Positions 17,603 to 27,491 are shown, counted from the stretch's first letter. The stretch is DNA of 64,000 nucleotides from Brevundimonas naejangsanensis DSM 23858 (GCF_000421705.1 NZ_ATXN01000002.1:992001-1056000); one strand, 5' to 3'. Notes: generated by a model from the letters alone, not told the origin. A program made the numbers and translations.

Positions 17603-18640
17603 ATGCTCCTTCCCCTTCTCGCCGCCCTCTCGCTGACCCAGCAGCCTTCCGAACGTTTCGACGCCGAGGCGCGCATTCAAGACGCCATTGCTATCGTTCG
17701 CCCCGTCGCCTATCGCAGCCGGCAGGTCGACTGGGACGCGCTGGCCGAGGACATGCGCCATCGCGCCGAAGGCGCCCGCGACGACATCGACATGCTTCCG
17801 GCCTGGGCGGCCCTGGCGCATGGATTGGGCGACGGCCATTCCTTCGTGCAACCCACTCCCGAAGCGATCGCCGCCTGGCGCGAGCGATATGGCGATCGCC
17901 CGCTCATGCCTGATGCGCCGTCCCGGCCTCGTCCAGGTTCCCCGTTCATGAAGCGGGCTGAGATCGAAGCCCGCACGCTTGCTGTAGGCACCGACCATGA
18001 CGCCGATCTGGTTACCGTGCCCTCCGTCTCCGGTTTTGGTGACAAGGCTATCGCCTACGCCTCCCGTCTGTTCGGCGCCGTCGCCGACGCCAGCCCGCGC
18101 ACCTGCGGTTATGTCCTGGACCTGAGAGGCAATACAGGCGGCAACGTATGGCCGATGCTGATCGGGCTTTCGGGTCTGCTTGGGGACGGTCCGCAGGGCC
18201 GAAGCGAGGACGCCGACGGAATGATCGAGGACTACGCCATGCTGAAGGAGGGCTCCGCAATCGTGCTCGCCGAACAGGGACGCGGCCTGACCATGATGAC
18301 GATCGACAACTGGCGTCCGATCCCGTCGCTCGCCGCCGCCCCAGTCGCGCTTCTACTGGATGACGCGACCGCCAGCTCCGGCGAGGGCGTTGCGGTCGCC
18401 TTCGCCGGCCGGGCGCTCACACGCAGCTTCGGCGCCCGCACCTATGGCGTCGCCTCCTCTAACGAGGGGTATCCCCTGGCCGATGGCACCAATGTGGTCG
18501 TGACCACGGCCATGATGATGGATCGGAATGGCCGAATCTACCCGGACGGTATCGAGCCGGACCAGGTCATCGATGGTGAAGGCGAAGATGCCGTCGAAGC
18601 CGCCCGTACCTGGCTCGCCCTCCAGCCCGCCTGCAAATAG
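17603..18640 (+). CDS. S41 family peptidase (C-terminal processing protease-like)
   Basis: 345 residues with a short hydrophobic start (MLLPLLAALSL) that may be a signal peptide. Hallmarks are YVLDLRGNTGGNVWPM in the middle and the catalytic-serine region DDATASSGEGVAVAFAG, plus the end block DRNGRIYPDGIEPD. No PDZ domain is evident, so it resembles the short tricorn/CtpA-like S41 proteins. Likely periplasmic; substrate unknown. It diverges from the serine hydrolase gene. Confidence 0.85.
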   Translation: MLLPLLAALSLTQQPSERFDAEARIQDAIAIVRPVAYRSRQVDWDALAEDMRHRAEGARDDIDMLPAWAALAHGLGDGHSFVQPTPEAIAAWRERYGDRPLMPDAPSRPRPGSPFMKRAEIEARTLAVGTDHDADLVTVPSVSGFGDKAIAYASRLFGAVADASPRTCGYVLDLRGNTGGNVWPMLIGLSGLLGDGPQGRSEDADGMIEDYAMLKEGSAIVLAEQGRGLTMMTIDNWRPIPSLAAAPVALLLDDATASSGEGVAVAFAGRALTRSFGARTYGVASSNEGYPLADGTNVVVTTAMMMDRNGRIYPDGIEPDQVIDGEGEDAVEAARTWLALQPACK

Positions 18641-18856
18641 CGATGCGAGGCCTGGAGGCATGATCTCCAGCTTCGTTTGCGTTGAGCGAGAGCACTCATC
18701 GTCGGCCAAACCAACCTCCACCTCCCGCCAGCAGAATGTCGCGAGGGCCGCAGACCCAGGCCGCATCTGCGCCAAGAGCGGACATTGGCACACCGCTGAA
18801 AAGCAGTCCTTTAGAGCGTCCGACCAGCCCTGACCGCTGCCGCCACCCCTAATAAC

Positions 18857-19432
18857 TTACCGGTCATCCGAAGCTGTAAAAACGTCTTCTGGTGCACCCC
18901 AGCGACGCAGGTCCTCTTCATCAACAAATCCAAGACTGCTTTGGGCGATGATGTCGAACTGATGAAGGGCGGCAAGCAACTCGTTCGCTTCATCCACGAC
19001 TGTCGGCAAAATGGCATTCATCGCCGTCCGCGTCAGTTTCAGTGGGGCTCGATCGAGCGTGCTCAGAAGCGCGTCCAGCTTCAGGCCCACCTCCAATACG
19101 GCGATCATCAATGCTTCCGTCCCGTCAGGGGTCGCTTCAACAAAGCGCTGCACATAAGCTTGGGCAGTCCTTAAGCGATAGAGCTCCGAAAGACGGCCAG
19201 AATCGCCAAAGGCGTTCAATCGTTCCGCGATATGATTGCGGACGGCGAACATACCCGTCAGCAAGGTCCGTTCGCGTTGTGCTCGAAGGTCTTCTTCAAC
19301 ACGGCGCTTGCGCCTATCTGTGACCCAGTTCGCCAAAATGACGAGACCGCCGCCTACCACTGCAGCTACTAGGCTGCCACAGAGCCGGAGCAGTTCGATC
19401 GCGATGGGCGTCAAGCCTGAGGAAAAAGTCAT
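18857..19432 (-). CDS. Hypothetical small membrane-anchored protein
   Basis: 191 residues. One strong membrane helix (about 12-35, LCGSLVAAVVGGGLVILAN) is followed by a basic stretch TDRRKRRVEEDLRAQRER and then a helical cytoplasmic region to the end. No family recognised. It is divergent from the 814-residue DUF4238 gene, with 183 bases between them, within the integrase-proximal accessory region. An association with that gene is only positional. Confidence 0.65.
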   Translation of the reverse strand: MTFSSGLTPIAIELLRLCGSLVAAVVGGGLVILANWVTDRRKRRVEEDLRAQRERTLLTGMFAVRNHIAERLNAFGDSGRLSELYRLRTAQAYVQRFVEATPDGTEALMIAVLEVGLKLDALLSTLDRAPLKLTRTAMNAILPTVVDEANELLAALHQFDIIAQSSLGFVDEEDLRRWGAPEDVFTASDDR

Positions 19433-19615
19433 GACACTCGGTAACGCACATCCCAGCGCTGCACACTAAGCCAAATGGCTGTGCTTTGACGGCGATGACG
19501 CCCTCATCCGAAGCGAATGCTTCTAGAGATCATCAATCCCCCCACTGATGGGGCACCACTTGTTCGGTACCGATAGCCGATTGATCTCCTGACGCTGCTC
19601 GCCGACCATGGTCCG

Positions 19616-22060
19616 ATGGCGAGCCGCGATAACCACTATGTCCCGCGTTGGTACCAGGAAGGGTTCTTCGAACCCGGCCAGAGCGCCCTCGCCTATCTCG
19701 ATCTACAACCGGTCCAGTACCGTCAGAGCGACGGCTCCCTGAAGCCCGGCAAGTCGCTGTCGTATCGGCCGACGTCCCGCTGCTTCGTGAAGAAGGATCT
19801 CTACACCACCTTCTTCGGCGAGGACGTCAATGACGAGATCGAGCGGATGCTGTTCGGCGCCGTCGATCGAAGCGGCGCTCCGGCGGTCCGGGCGTTTATG
19901 GCCGACGACAGGAACGAGTGGATCAGGCACTTCCAGACCCTGTTCGGCTACATCGATACGCAGAAGCTCCGCACACCGAAGGGGCTCGCCTGGTTGCGGA
20001 CCCAGTATCCCGGCCTGACCCAGAATGAACTGATGGAGGAGATGCAGGGTGTCCGGATGATGAACTGCACCATCTGGAGCCAGGGCGTTCGCGAGATCGT
20101 GTCCGCCGAAGCGTCCGATGTGAAGTTCCTGATCACCGACCACCCAGTCACCATTTACAATCCGGCCCTGCCCCCCAGCGACGCCCGGAACTGCTATCCT
20201 AACGACCCGTCGATCGCGCTGAAGGGCTCGCAGACGATCTTCCCCCTGAGCAGGGACTTCTGCCTGATCCTGACGAACCTCGAGTTCGCCCAGGAACCGG
20301 GACGCGCACCGCTGGACAAACGCACCTTCGCGCGGAGCTTCCGCCAATCGATGGTGAAGGCGGACGAGTTCGTCAGGACGAGATCGCTGCAACGTGGGGA
20401 GGTCCTCAGGATCAATGCGATCCTGAAGGCTAGGGCTAGTCGCTATGTCGCGGCTGGACGAAAGGAGTGGCTCCACCCGGAAGCCGAGGCCGTCGGGGAC
20501 TGGCGCGCCCTGGGGGAGCCGCTGTTGCCGCCGAAGAATGAACTCTGGGGGTTCGGCGGCGAGATGTTCGCCAAGATGGAGGACGGTCGCGTCTTCTATC
20601 AGGATGCCTTCGGTCGCACCGAGAAACCACTGGAAGAACTGACGAAAGTGCCCACCAAACGGCAGCCGAACGATTCGTGCGGCTGTGGCTCCGAATACGC
20701 CTACCGCGCCTGCTGCGCCACGCGCCCGGATCACCTTCGCCCGAGCTGGACGGCGATGAGCATCCGCGAACGCAACTTGTCCCTGTACAACGCGATCTTG
20801 GACATCTGCGGCTTCGCCGAGGGCAAAAGCTGGGACGAGGTCCGGCGTGCGATGACGGACGAGAAGATTGCCCGCCTCTATGGCGTCTTCGCCGCCTTCT
20901 GGCCGCTCGAGACCGACCTGCTTCAACTGCTTCCCAAACCGGATGGGCGCCCCCGCGCGGTCTACACCGGTCTGATCCACCCTGAGTCGATTGGCCGACA
21001 TGCCGTCGGCATGGCCCTCTATTTCGGCGAGGTGATTATCCAACACCCCTTCGCCCATCCGGGGGTGTTGGCGAAGGAATTCAGCCCGGTCGAACAGCCA
21101 CAGGCCTATCGGCAGGAGGTCCTCAAGGCTGTCCTCACCTTCCTGAAACTGTTCCCCTTGGTCGACGCGGGTCTGGTCAACCTGGTCCCCGACCCCTGCG
21201 TCTTCGATTTCCACCTTCGCGATCAGATGATGCACATGGCGCAGTCCCGCGGGGCGCGACGCCCGGAGGACGCACCGCAGGACCCTGCCGCCTACCGATT
21301 GATGGAAGCGGATGCGCGACGCGCCCTGATGCTCATGCCCGACGAGGTGTTCGAGAAGAGGATAGACGAGGGCCTCCCTGGCCTCGAGGGTGCCAGTCGT
21401 GAGGATCTTCGTGTGGCGCTGGACGAGCTTAGGCTGAACGATCCCCTGATATCGCTGCAGCCGGACGGCCTGCCTGCAGGCAAGGAAAAGGGGCTTCTCA
21501 CAACGATGAGCCTCGCACCGAACTTCGAGATGGCGATGTACCTCGCCCAGGCGACTGGGGCTGCGATCGTGACGGACTCGCCAGACCGGTGGAGAGAGGT
21601 CATGACGGCCATGCGGGTCAAGGGAAGCCCCGCCAATGACGGTTTGAATGGACTGGCGCGCGTGATCGAAGGCGCGAGCTTCGCCTTTCCGACCGAGCCG
21701 ATGAATCTCTTCCTGACCGGCTCCGCCTCGACGGCGACCTACCCCGACCTGTTCTCCGGTGCCTTACGCTATCTTCAGACGCGTTCGGTCAAAGGCCCCA
21801 AGCCGAACGTGGAGGCCTCGATCGCCTCGCAGTTCGGGCGCATCCACTCAACCGCGCAGAAGGCCATCGCCAAATCCGGCCAGCCCACCATGACTGCACA
21901 GATACGAACGGCGCTCCCGGCGCAGGGCATCCAGGATCACACGATCAACCGCCTGCTTCTGATGTCGAGCTCAGAGCATCATCTCTCGAGTGTTCCGATG
22001 GCTTTTTTCATCGCGCCGCCTGGCCCATCGACCGTTAGCCACCTGCCCGGCCTGGGGTAG
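19616..22060 (+). CDS. DUF4238 / SEC-C motif protein, possible defence component
   Basis: 814 residues, no signal peptide or membrane segments. Residues 1-290 match DUF4238, which typically starts NHYVPR as here (RDNHYVPRWYQEGF). A SEC-C zinc motif follows at about 353-368 (CGC...ACC; Cys 355, 357, 366, 367). A C-terminal region of some 430 residues has no domain I recognise. The function of DUF4238 is not established; such proteins are often found in variable genome islands. It is followed 201 bases later by a Cap4-like nuclease remnant, and lies 3.6 kb from the integrase. Confidence 0.8.
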   Translation: MASRDNHYVPRWYQEGFFEPGQSALAYLDLQPVQYRQSDGSLKPGKSLSYRPTSRCFVKKDLYTTFFGEDVNDEIERMLFGAVDRSGAPAVRAFMADDRNEWIRHFQTLFGYIDTQKLRTPKGLAWLRTQYPGLTQNELMEEMQGVRMMNCTIWSQGVREIVSAEASDVKFLITDHPVTIYNPALPPSDARNCYPNDPSIALKGSQTIFPLSRDFCLILTNLEFAQEPGRAPLDKRTFARSFRQSMVKADEFVRTRSLQRGEVLRINAILKARASRYVAAGRKEWLHPEAEAVGDWRALGEPLLPPKNELWGFGGEMFAKMEDGRVFYQDAFGRTEKPLEELTKVPTKRQPNDSCGCGSEYAYRACCATRPDHLRPSWTAMSIRERNLSLYNAILDICGFAEGKSWDEVRRAMTDEKIARLYGVFAAFWPLETDLLQLLPKPDGRPRAVYTGLIHPESIGRHAVGMALYFGEVIIQHPFAHPGVLAKEFSPVEQPQAYRQEVLKAVLTFLKLFPLVDAGLVNLVPDPCVFDFHLRDQMMHMAQSRGARRPEDAPQDPAAYRLMEADARRALMLMPDEVFEKRIDEGLPGLEGASREDLRVALDELRLNDPLISLQPDGLPAGKEKGLLTTMSLAPNFEMAMYLAQATGAAIVTDSPDRWREVMTAMRVKGSPANDGLNGLARVIEGASFAFPTEPMNLFLTGSASTATYPDLFSGALRYLQTRSVKGPKPNVEASIASQFGRIHSTAQKAIAKSGQPTMTAQIRTALPAQGIQDHTINRLLLMSSSEHHLSSVPMAFFIAPPGPSTVSHLPGLG

Positions 22061-22261
22061 GGCGCGACCAGCTCCCATCCCAATTTCATCCCTACAGGGC
22101 CACTCGATCGCGACGTCCCTCAACTGCGGCACCAGGGCCACCTGACAGACGGCCATGAAGGCGGTGATCCAGGCGTTGGAGTGGCTCCGCGCGGTGCGCG
22201 CCCATCCTTGTTCATTCACGACCCTGTAGACTGATCTACCGAATCAGACCGGCGGAAACCC

Positions 22262-23287
22262 TTGGCTAAGTTGAAGACAACACGACCCCCGATCGCGCGT
22301 CGTCAGCCTCGCAAACGCGGTGGTGGACCGACGGCGGCGGGCGGCTACAACTATCAGGCTGCGGTAACAGCCATCGCCCTCGCCTATGCGGGACGCGGCG
22401 CGCCGCTCGGCTGGCTGGATGGGCTGGCCGACGACACACCTCGCGAGGTCGCCTGTGAGACGGGACGCGGCGGTGACGACATTCGCCTGACTCTCGTCAA
22501 CGGCGATCGCGTGGAGATTCAGGTCAAGAAGGGACTGTCTGCCGGGGCTGCGTTAACCGACGCATTAACCGACTTGGCCACCGTCCTCGCCGACGGAAGC
22601 GCGGCCTTCGGTGTTCTCGCGGTGTGCCCCTTCAGCAGCCGAACAGTCGCCCAGGGTCTAGCCGCCGACATCATTCGCTTGGGCCAGGATCCCTCAGCGG
22701 AGATCGATCCCCTCGCGGCGGATTTTCGGGACAGCTTGACCGCTGGGGGACTGGATATCGCTGGCGTCTGCGGGCGACTGCGGATCGTGACCGTGGCCGC
22801 CCTTGACGGCAACGCCGCGCATGTCGCCGCGGCGCGCGCCGAACTGGCTTACCTCTGCGGGAACCCCGCGCAAGCCCGTTCGGCCTGGGATGCGCTTTAC
22901 CGGTTCGCCTCCATCATGATCGCGAGCCGCGGACGCCGAACCGTCGCCGGCATCGTAGCGCTCCTGCGATCGGCGGGCATCGACCTGTCGAAGGGTGAAG
23001 TGCACGCAACGGCGGTTCTGATTGACCGCCTCATCCGCTGGACCGCAGACACCAACGACAGCTTTTCCATCCTGGGGCTCGGCCAAAACCTGTCCATCGA
23101 TGAAGCTTGGCTACCTCTGACGCTTCGGGTGACCACGGAGACCATTCCTGCCACCACAGACACTCAGACTGCCCTCGACGCCTACCATGGCTGGTCGGCC
23201 CGGCCCGGAGCCAAGGGTGAGACCTGCGATGCGGACTCCGTTGGACGCTTCTTTCGACAGGCGGTCAAACCAGGCGACCTGGCGTTG
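22262..23287 (+). pseudogene. Truncated Cap4-like dsDNA endonuclease-domain protein
   Basis: The first about 335 residues of an open frame from a TTG start. GGPTAAGGYNYQAAV (21-35) is the opening of the dsDNA-nuclease (Cap4-type) domain found at the N-terminus of STAND/NACHT-type defence proteins. GDD at 71-73 and VEIQVKK (84-90, with Glu 85, Gln 87 and Lys 89) form the PD-(D/E)xK-like active site. The helical region around EAWLPLTLRV and AYHGWSARPG usually leads to a P-loop NTPase. Here, after SVGRFFRQAV, the sequence turns into pirin instead, so the NTPase and sensor are lost. The frame continues without a stop to 24109. Confidence 0.7.
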
Positions 23288-23855
23288 ACTGACCCCTTTT
23301 TCCTGATGGCCGACGATCAGGTCACATCTGGCGGGCCATTCGGCGAAGCCCACCCACACGCCGGGCTGGAAACGGTCACCTTCATGCTGAACGGCTTCAT
23401 GGAAGACGGCACAGGCCGCCTTGAGGAAGGCGACGTTGAGTGGATGACTGCAGGGAGCGGCATCGTCCACAATAAGGACACCGTCGTCTCGACCGGCATG
23501 CGCCTTTTCCAGCTATGGCTTATTCTCCCCGAGCGCGATCGGAACATGGAACCCCGGGTCCAGATTTTGAAGCGCGATCAAATGCCGGTCCGCCGAGCCC
23601 ACTACGAAGCCGTTGTATGCTCCCGGCAGATCCTTCGTTGGCTGGACGCATCCTCTCGAGGAGAAAGGCGAAAGCCGGCTGCGACTGACGGCGGGCCCAT
23701 TGGGTGGCCGCATCATGCTCTACGCGGGCCAGCCCCAGGATATCCAAGTGGTCGCGCGAGGCCCCTTCATCGCCGGATCGGCGCAAGAGTTGGACGGCTA
23801 TTACCGGAGCTATCGACACGGGGAATTCCCGCAGGCCGAATCTTTGCCCGCATAG
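23288..23855 (+). pseudogene. Broken pirin gene (5' truncated, internally rearranged)
   Basis: From about residue 343 of the nuclease frame the protein reads as pirin: DPFFLMADDQ, EAHPHAGLETVTFMLNGFM and DVEWMTAGSGIVHN, through RDQMPVRR. The pirin start (about 35 residues) is missing. After MPVRR the matching sequence moves to another frame (23613-23855), where the pirin C-terminus is clear: VGWTHPLEEKGESRLRLTAG, MLYAGQPQDIQ and ARGPFIAGSAQEL. About 70 middle residues are absent. An intact, different pirin lies at 36599-37492. Confidence 0.75.
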
Positions 23856-24201
23856 GTCCGCTCCACGGACGCTCTACGATCACAGGTCGCCACTTGTCGG
23901 CCAGAAAGAGCGGCCTGAGACGCCCTTTGCGGTCCGCGTCAGCATCACCGCGCAGAGCTTGCTCACGCTGGCCGACGCGGCGGCTGGCGATCGATTGGCG
24001 ACGCCGAGACGCAGGGCGGCCGTCCACCACGTCCACCGCCTTAGGTTCCGGCATTGCAACTCTCTGTTCCCACAAGGCGCACTATAGGGACGCAGGCGAG
24101 AGTGGTTAGCTAGCCGAAGCCCGGCCCTAGCCCATGCAGGTTTCGGTGCTTCACGAGGAGCGCGCCTTGCCGACTTTCGACATCATCCCAGCGAGCGCAG
24201 C
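23856..24201. other. Gene-free stretch between the pirin remnant and the alcohol dehydrogenase
   Basis: No gene supported. The nuclease-pirin frame stays open to 24109 but the residues become Arg/Ser/Pro-rich and look non-coding. A minus-strand open frame (to about 24051) is equally unconvincing. Confidence 0.5.
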
Positions 24202-25320
24202 ATGAGCGTCCTGGCCCGAGCCGCAGTCATCGCTGAAAAGGACGCGGCCTTCACCTTCCGCAAGGTAATCATCGACGACCCGCGCGCCGACGAGGTTCTT
24301 GTCCGCATGGTTGCGACCGGCATTTGTGCAACGGACGCCCATGTGCGGCAGCAGCATATCCCCGCGCCATTGCCGGCCATCCTTGGACACGAAGGCGCGG
24401 GCGTCGTGGAGCAGGTCGGATCCGCCGTAGTCCACCTGAAGCCGGGGGACCACGTCGTGCTGTCGTATCACTCCTGCGGTCAGTGCAAGCCGTGCCTGTC
24501 TTCCCATGCCGCCTATTGCGACCACGTCTGGGAGACGAACTTCGCCGGTGCGCGGCTGGACGGCTCCATCGGCGTCGGGTCCGATGAAGTGAAGGGCTTG
24601 CGCGCCCACTTCTTCGGCCAGTCGTCCTTCGCGACCTATGCGTTGGCTCACGCCCGGAACACCATAAAGGTTCCGGATGATATCCCGCTGGAGCTGCTCG
24701 GGCCGCTGGGCTGCGGATTTCAGACGGGTGCGGGCGCGGTGTTGAAGGCCATGGCGGTCACGGTGGGCGCGTCCATGGTGGTCTTCGGCGTCGGAGCGGT
24801 CGGGCTGGCGGCCATCATGGCGGCCAAGGTCGCGGCCGCGGCAACGGTCATAGCAGTCGATGTCAACGCCGAGCGACTACAGCTGGCCCTCGAACTTGGC
24901 GCCACCCATGTCATTAATGCACGCGAGACCACTGATGTCGCAGCGGCCATACGGGACATCATCCCCAGAGGGATTGAGTACGTCCTGGATACAAGCGGCC
25001 GAAAAGAGAACCTCGACGCGGGCGTCGCCGCCCTGGCGCCGATGGGACGCTTCGGCTTCGTCGCCTTCAACGATCATTCGGGCGCGACCCTGGATGCGTC
25101 CCGGCTGACGCTAGGCCAGACGTTGCAGGGGATCATCCAGGGCGATGCGGTGTCCTCCCTGCTGATCCCTGAGTTGATCGACTTCTACCGCAGCGGTCGG
25201 TTCCCGTTCGATCGCCTGATAACCTTCTACGACTTCGCCGACATCAACGAGGCGTTTGACGACGCTGCTGCAGGGCGCGTCATCAAGGCGGTGCTCCGCT
25301 TCGACGCTCCGCGCGGCTGA
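24202..25320 (+). CDS. Zinc-dependent alcohol dehydrogenase (aryl-alcohol type)
   Basis: 372 residues, medium-chain dehydrogenase family. Catalytic zinc ligands are Cys 42 (GICATD) and the GHE at 62-64; the structural zinc site has the spaced cysteines SCGQCKPCLSSHAAYC. A Rossmann motif, VFGVGAVGLAAI, binds NAD(H). Length and the insertion after the structural zinc site resemble benzyl/aryl-alcohol dehydrogenases. Likely oxidises an aromatic or allylic alcohol; the substrate is inferred only. The metallo-beta-lactamase-fold gene follows after 35 bases and is probably co-transcribed. Confidence 0.9.
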   Translation: MSVLARAAVIAEKDAAFTFRKVIIDDPRADEVLVRMVATGICATDAHVRQQHIPAPLPAILGHEGAGVVEQVGSAVVHLKPGDHVVLSYHSCGQCKPCLSSHAAYCDHVWETNFAGARLDGSIGVGSDEVKGLRAHFFGQSSFATYALAHARNTIKVPDDIPLELLGPLGCGFQTGAGAVLKAMAVTVGASMVVFGVGAVGLAAIMAAKVAAAATVIAVDVNAERLQLALELGATHVINARETTDVAAAIRDIIPRGIEYVLDTSGRKENLDAGVAALAPMGRFGFVAFNDHSGATLDASRLTLGQTLQGIIQGDAVSSLLIPELIDFYRSGRFPFDRLITFYDFADINEAFDDAAAGRVIKAVLRFDAPRG

Positions 25321-25355
25321 CAGACATTTCACCGACTTCAACTTGGAGACAGACG

Positions 25356-26435
25356 ATGTGTGACAACCATCAAAAACCGATCACGGCATCGGATACGCCC
25401 GGATTCTTCGGCATCGACCGGTACGGGTTTCCGGAAGCGGGCGAGCATCCGCTCGACCCTCCCGAATATTACCCGCCTTACTTCCGGAGCGAGCGCTTCC
25501 AGAAGCTCGGCTACCACGTTGAAGAATTGCGCGACGGTTTCTACTGGGTGACCAGCGGCGGCTATGACGCAGCCTTTGTGGTGACCGCGGACGGCGTGAT
25601 CGCCATCGACGCACCGCCCACGCTCGGCGAGAACATGCTGGCCGCCATCGAGGACGTGACCGACAAGCCGGTCACCCACGTGATCTACAGTCATTGGCAC
25701 ACCGACCATATCGGCGCCGCTTCGATCTACGGGCCGGACGTCCAAATCGTCGCCCATGAGATCACAAAGGAGTTGCTCGAGCGCTTTCCCGACCCTAACC
25801 GACCCATTCCCACGCTGACATTCGACAAGGCGCACACCCTCATCGTCGGCGGAGTGACGCTTGAGCTCTCCTACAAGGGCGAAAACCACTGCCCAGGCAA
25901 CATCTTCATCTACGCCCCGGCCCAGAAGGTGCTGACGGTGATCGACATCCTGAGTCCGGGCAGCGCCACCTTTATGCACTGCGACGCGTCACAGAACATT
26001 ACGGCCTGGTACGAGGCTCAGCACCAGATCATGGAGTATGACTTCGACTTCCTGGTGGCGGGGCACCACATGAAGTACGGCACGCCTGAACTGGTGAAGG
26101 AGGGCATCGAGTATTTCGCCGATGTGCTGGAGGGCGCCCAACTCGCCGTTGATCGCTACTCGCGATCGGATCGACTGGTGGACATCCTGCTAAAACCTGG
26201 CCTCGATCGCTTCTGGGTAGGGACGGAGAACTGGATCAACTCAATGGTGAATTACGCCACCAAGCACGTGCTCGAGAAGAAGACCAGCAACGGCAAGCTC
26301 TGGTCTGAGCGGTTAGCCGGCGTCACCACCCAGACCAAATATCACGCCTACACAGTCCTCGAGTCGATCCGCCTAGAGCGACCGCGCCCAGACTATCGCA
26401 AGAGGGGCGAGAATCCGCCGCCATTCTACGCCTGA
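25356..26435 (+). CDS. MBL-fold metallo-hydrolase
   Basis: 359 residues. The metal-binding signature SHWHTDHIG (His 113, His 115, Asp 117, His 118) is complete, with later ligands in GENHCPGNIF and AGHHMKYG. The C-terminal about 100 residues are an additional helical region. No signal peptide. A good ribosome site (GGAGA) precedes the ATG. It follows the alcohol dehydrogenase closely and is closed by the hairpin at 26447-26482. Substrate unknown. Confidence 0.88.
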   Translation: MCDNHQKPITASDTPGFFGIDRYGFPEAGEHPLDPPEYYPPYFRSERFQKLGYHVEELRDGFYWVTSGGYDAAFVVTADGVIAIDAPPTLGENMLAAIEDVTDKPVTHVIYSHWHTDHIGAASIYGPDVQIVAHEITKELLERFPDPNRPIPTLTFDKAHTLIVGGVTLELSYKGENHCPGNIFIYAPAQKVLTVIDILSPGSATFMHCDASQNITAWYEAQHQIMEYDFDFLVAGHHMKYGTPELVKEGIEYFADVLEGAQLAVDRYSRSDRLVDILLKPGLDRFWVGTENWINSMVNYATKHVLEKKTSNGKLWSERLAGVTTQTKYHAYTVLESIRLERPRPDYRKRGENPPPFYA

Positions 26436-26446
26436 TCGGCCTCCGG

Positions 26447-26482
26447 CCCTCCCTCGTTTTCTTTAAAACCGAGGGAGGGTCT
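26447..26482. terminator. Hairpin between convergent genes
   Basis: A perfect 10-base stem, CCCTCCCTCG/CGAGGGAGGG, has a 13-base A/T-rich loop. It lies between the stops of the MBL-fold hydrolase and the LysR gene and would serve either direction, though no long U-tract follows. Confidence 0.6.
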
Positions 26483-26507
26483 ACTGCGACCGTGAGGCGC
26501 GAGACGT

Positions 26508-27491
26508 CTACAGCGAGGCCCGTCTCGAACTATCCGCATGCGTTGCCCCACGCTCCCCGTCAGATCCGCGCCCTTGAATATTCGCCTCAACGCCGAGCAA
26601 CTCCGCCTTCAGATCCGCCGCTACGTGATCAATGAAGCTCCGGACAGCTCCCCGTTTGGCTCGGTCAGCCGAGAACACCAGATGGACCGGAACAGCAGGC
26701 GGTTCGAAACTCTCAAGAACGCGCACCAAGCGCCCGGCCGCGATGTGTTCCGCAACTTGATAAGATCGCGCGCTGATGACGCCCTGCCCCCGAAGAGCCG
26801 CGTCGATGACGGCCGCTTGGTGGCTCACGCTCAACCGCGTACGGACACGAACCGATCGCACCCCGCCTTTTCGCTCCCCTACCGCCCTAAACGGCCATAG
26901 CTCAGCGCCGCTTTCCGCGTTTAATCCGACGCAGCTGTGGCGCTCCAGGTCGCCGATAGACGCCACCGCCCCCCCCTCATTCAAATAATCGGGAGAGGCG
27001 CAAAACAGTATGCGTACTTGACCGATCTTGATCGCTGACAGCGTTGAATCAGGAAGCGGTGCGATACGAACCGCCAGGTCCACGCCCTCACCGATCAGAT
27101 TGACGACACGATTGACCAACAAGGCGCGTACAGAAACGGCGGGGTGGTTCCTCAGGAACGTTTCGACAGTAGGCAACACTTTGAGACGCCCGAAGAGCTC
27201 CGGCGCAGTCAGGACGACCTCGCCTCTGAGCGACCCCCCCGATTGCTCGCAGGCCACCTCATCAAGCTTCAATAGCACTTCGCGCCAGGTCGCCAGATGG
27301 CGCGCGCCGGCCGGCGTAAGGCTGAGTTGCCGCGTGGAGCGCAAAAGCAGAGTCGCGCCGGCGAAGTGCTCCAGCAGCGCCACCGCACGTGTGACGGCAG
27401 CAGGCGAGCGGCCGTGACGCCGCGCAGCGGCAGCCAGTGACCCTTCGTCCACTGCCGATACAAACAATGCCATGGCGTCGAGGCGATCCAT
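26508..27491 (-). CDS. LysR family transcriptional regulator
   Basis: 327 residues. The N-terminal winged helix-turn-helix (about 1-60) begins MDRLDAMALFVSAVDEGSLA; an effector-binding domain with periplasmic-binding-protein fold follows (about 90-295). The C-terminal 30 residues are a hydrophilic tail. It diverges from the alpha/beta hydrolase at 27584 with a 92-base gap, the usual arrangement for a LysR protein controlling its neighbour. It is not close to the three paralogous LysR genes elsewhere in the window. Confidence 0.92.
   Translation of the reverse strand: MDRLDAMALFVSAVDEGSLAAAARRHGRSPAAVTRAVALLEHFAGATLLLRSTRQLSLTPAGARHLATWREVLLKLDEVACEQSGGSLRGEVVLTAPELFGRLKVLPTVETFLRNHPAVSVRALLVNRVVNLIGEGVDLAVRIAPLPDSTLSAIKIGQVRILFCASPDYLNEGGAVASIGDLERHSCVGLNAESGAELWPFRAVGERKGGVRSVRVRTRLSVSHQAAVIDAALRGQGVISARSYQVAEHIAAGRLVRVLESFEPPAVPVHLVFSADRAKRGAVRSFIDHVAADLKAELLGVEANIQGRGSDGERGATHADSSRRASL

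Noticed and set aside
19703-21235. 510-codon minus-strand open frame within the DUF4238 gene
   Set aside because: DUF4238 and SEC-C motifs lie on the plus strand; the antisense frame is a GC-rich shadow.
23767-24075. 102-codon minus-strand open frame after the pirin remnant, possibly transposase-like
   Set aside because: Basic and superficially transposase-like, but no DDE or HTH motif, no terminal repeats and no partner fragment were seen.
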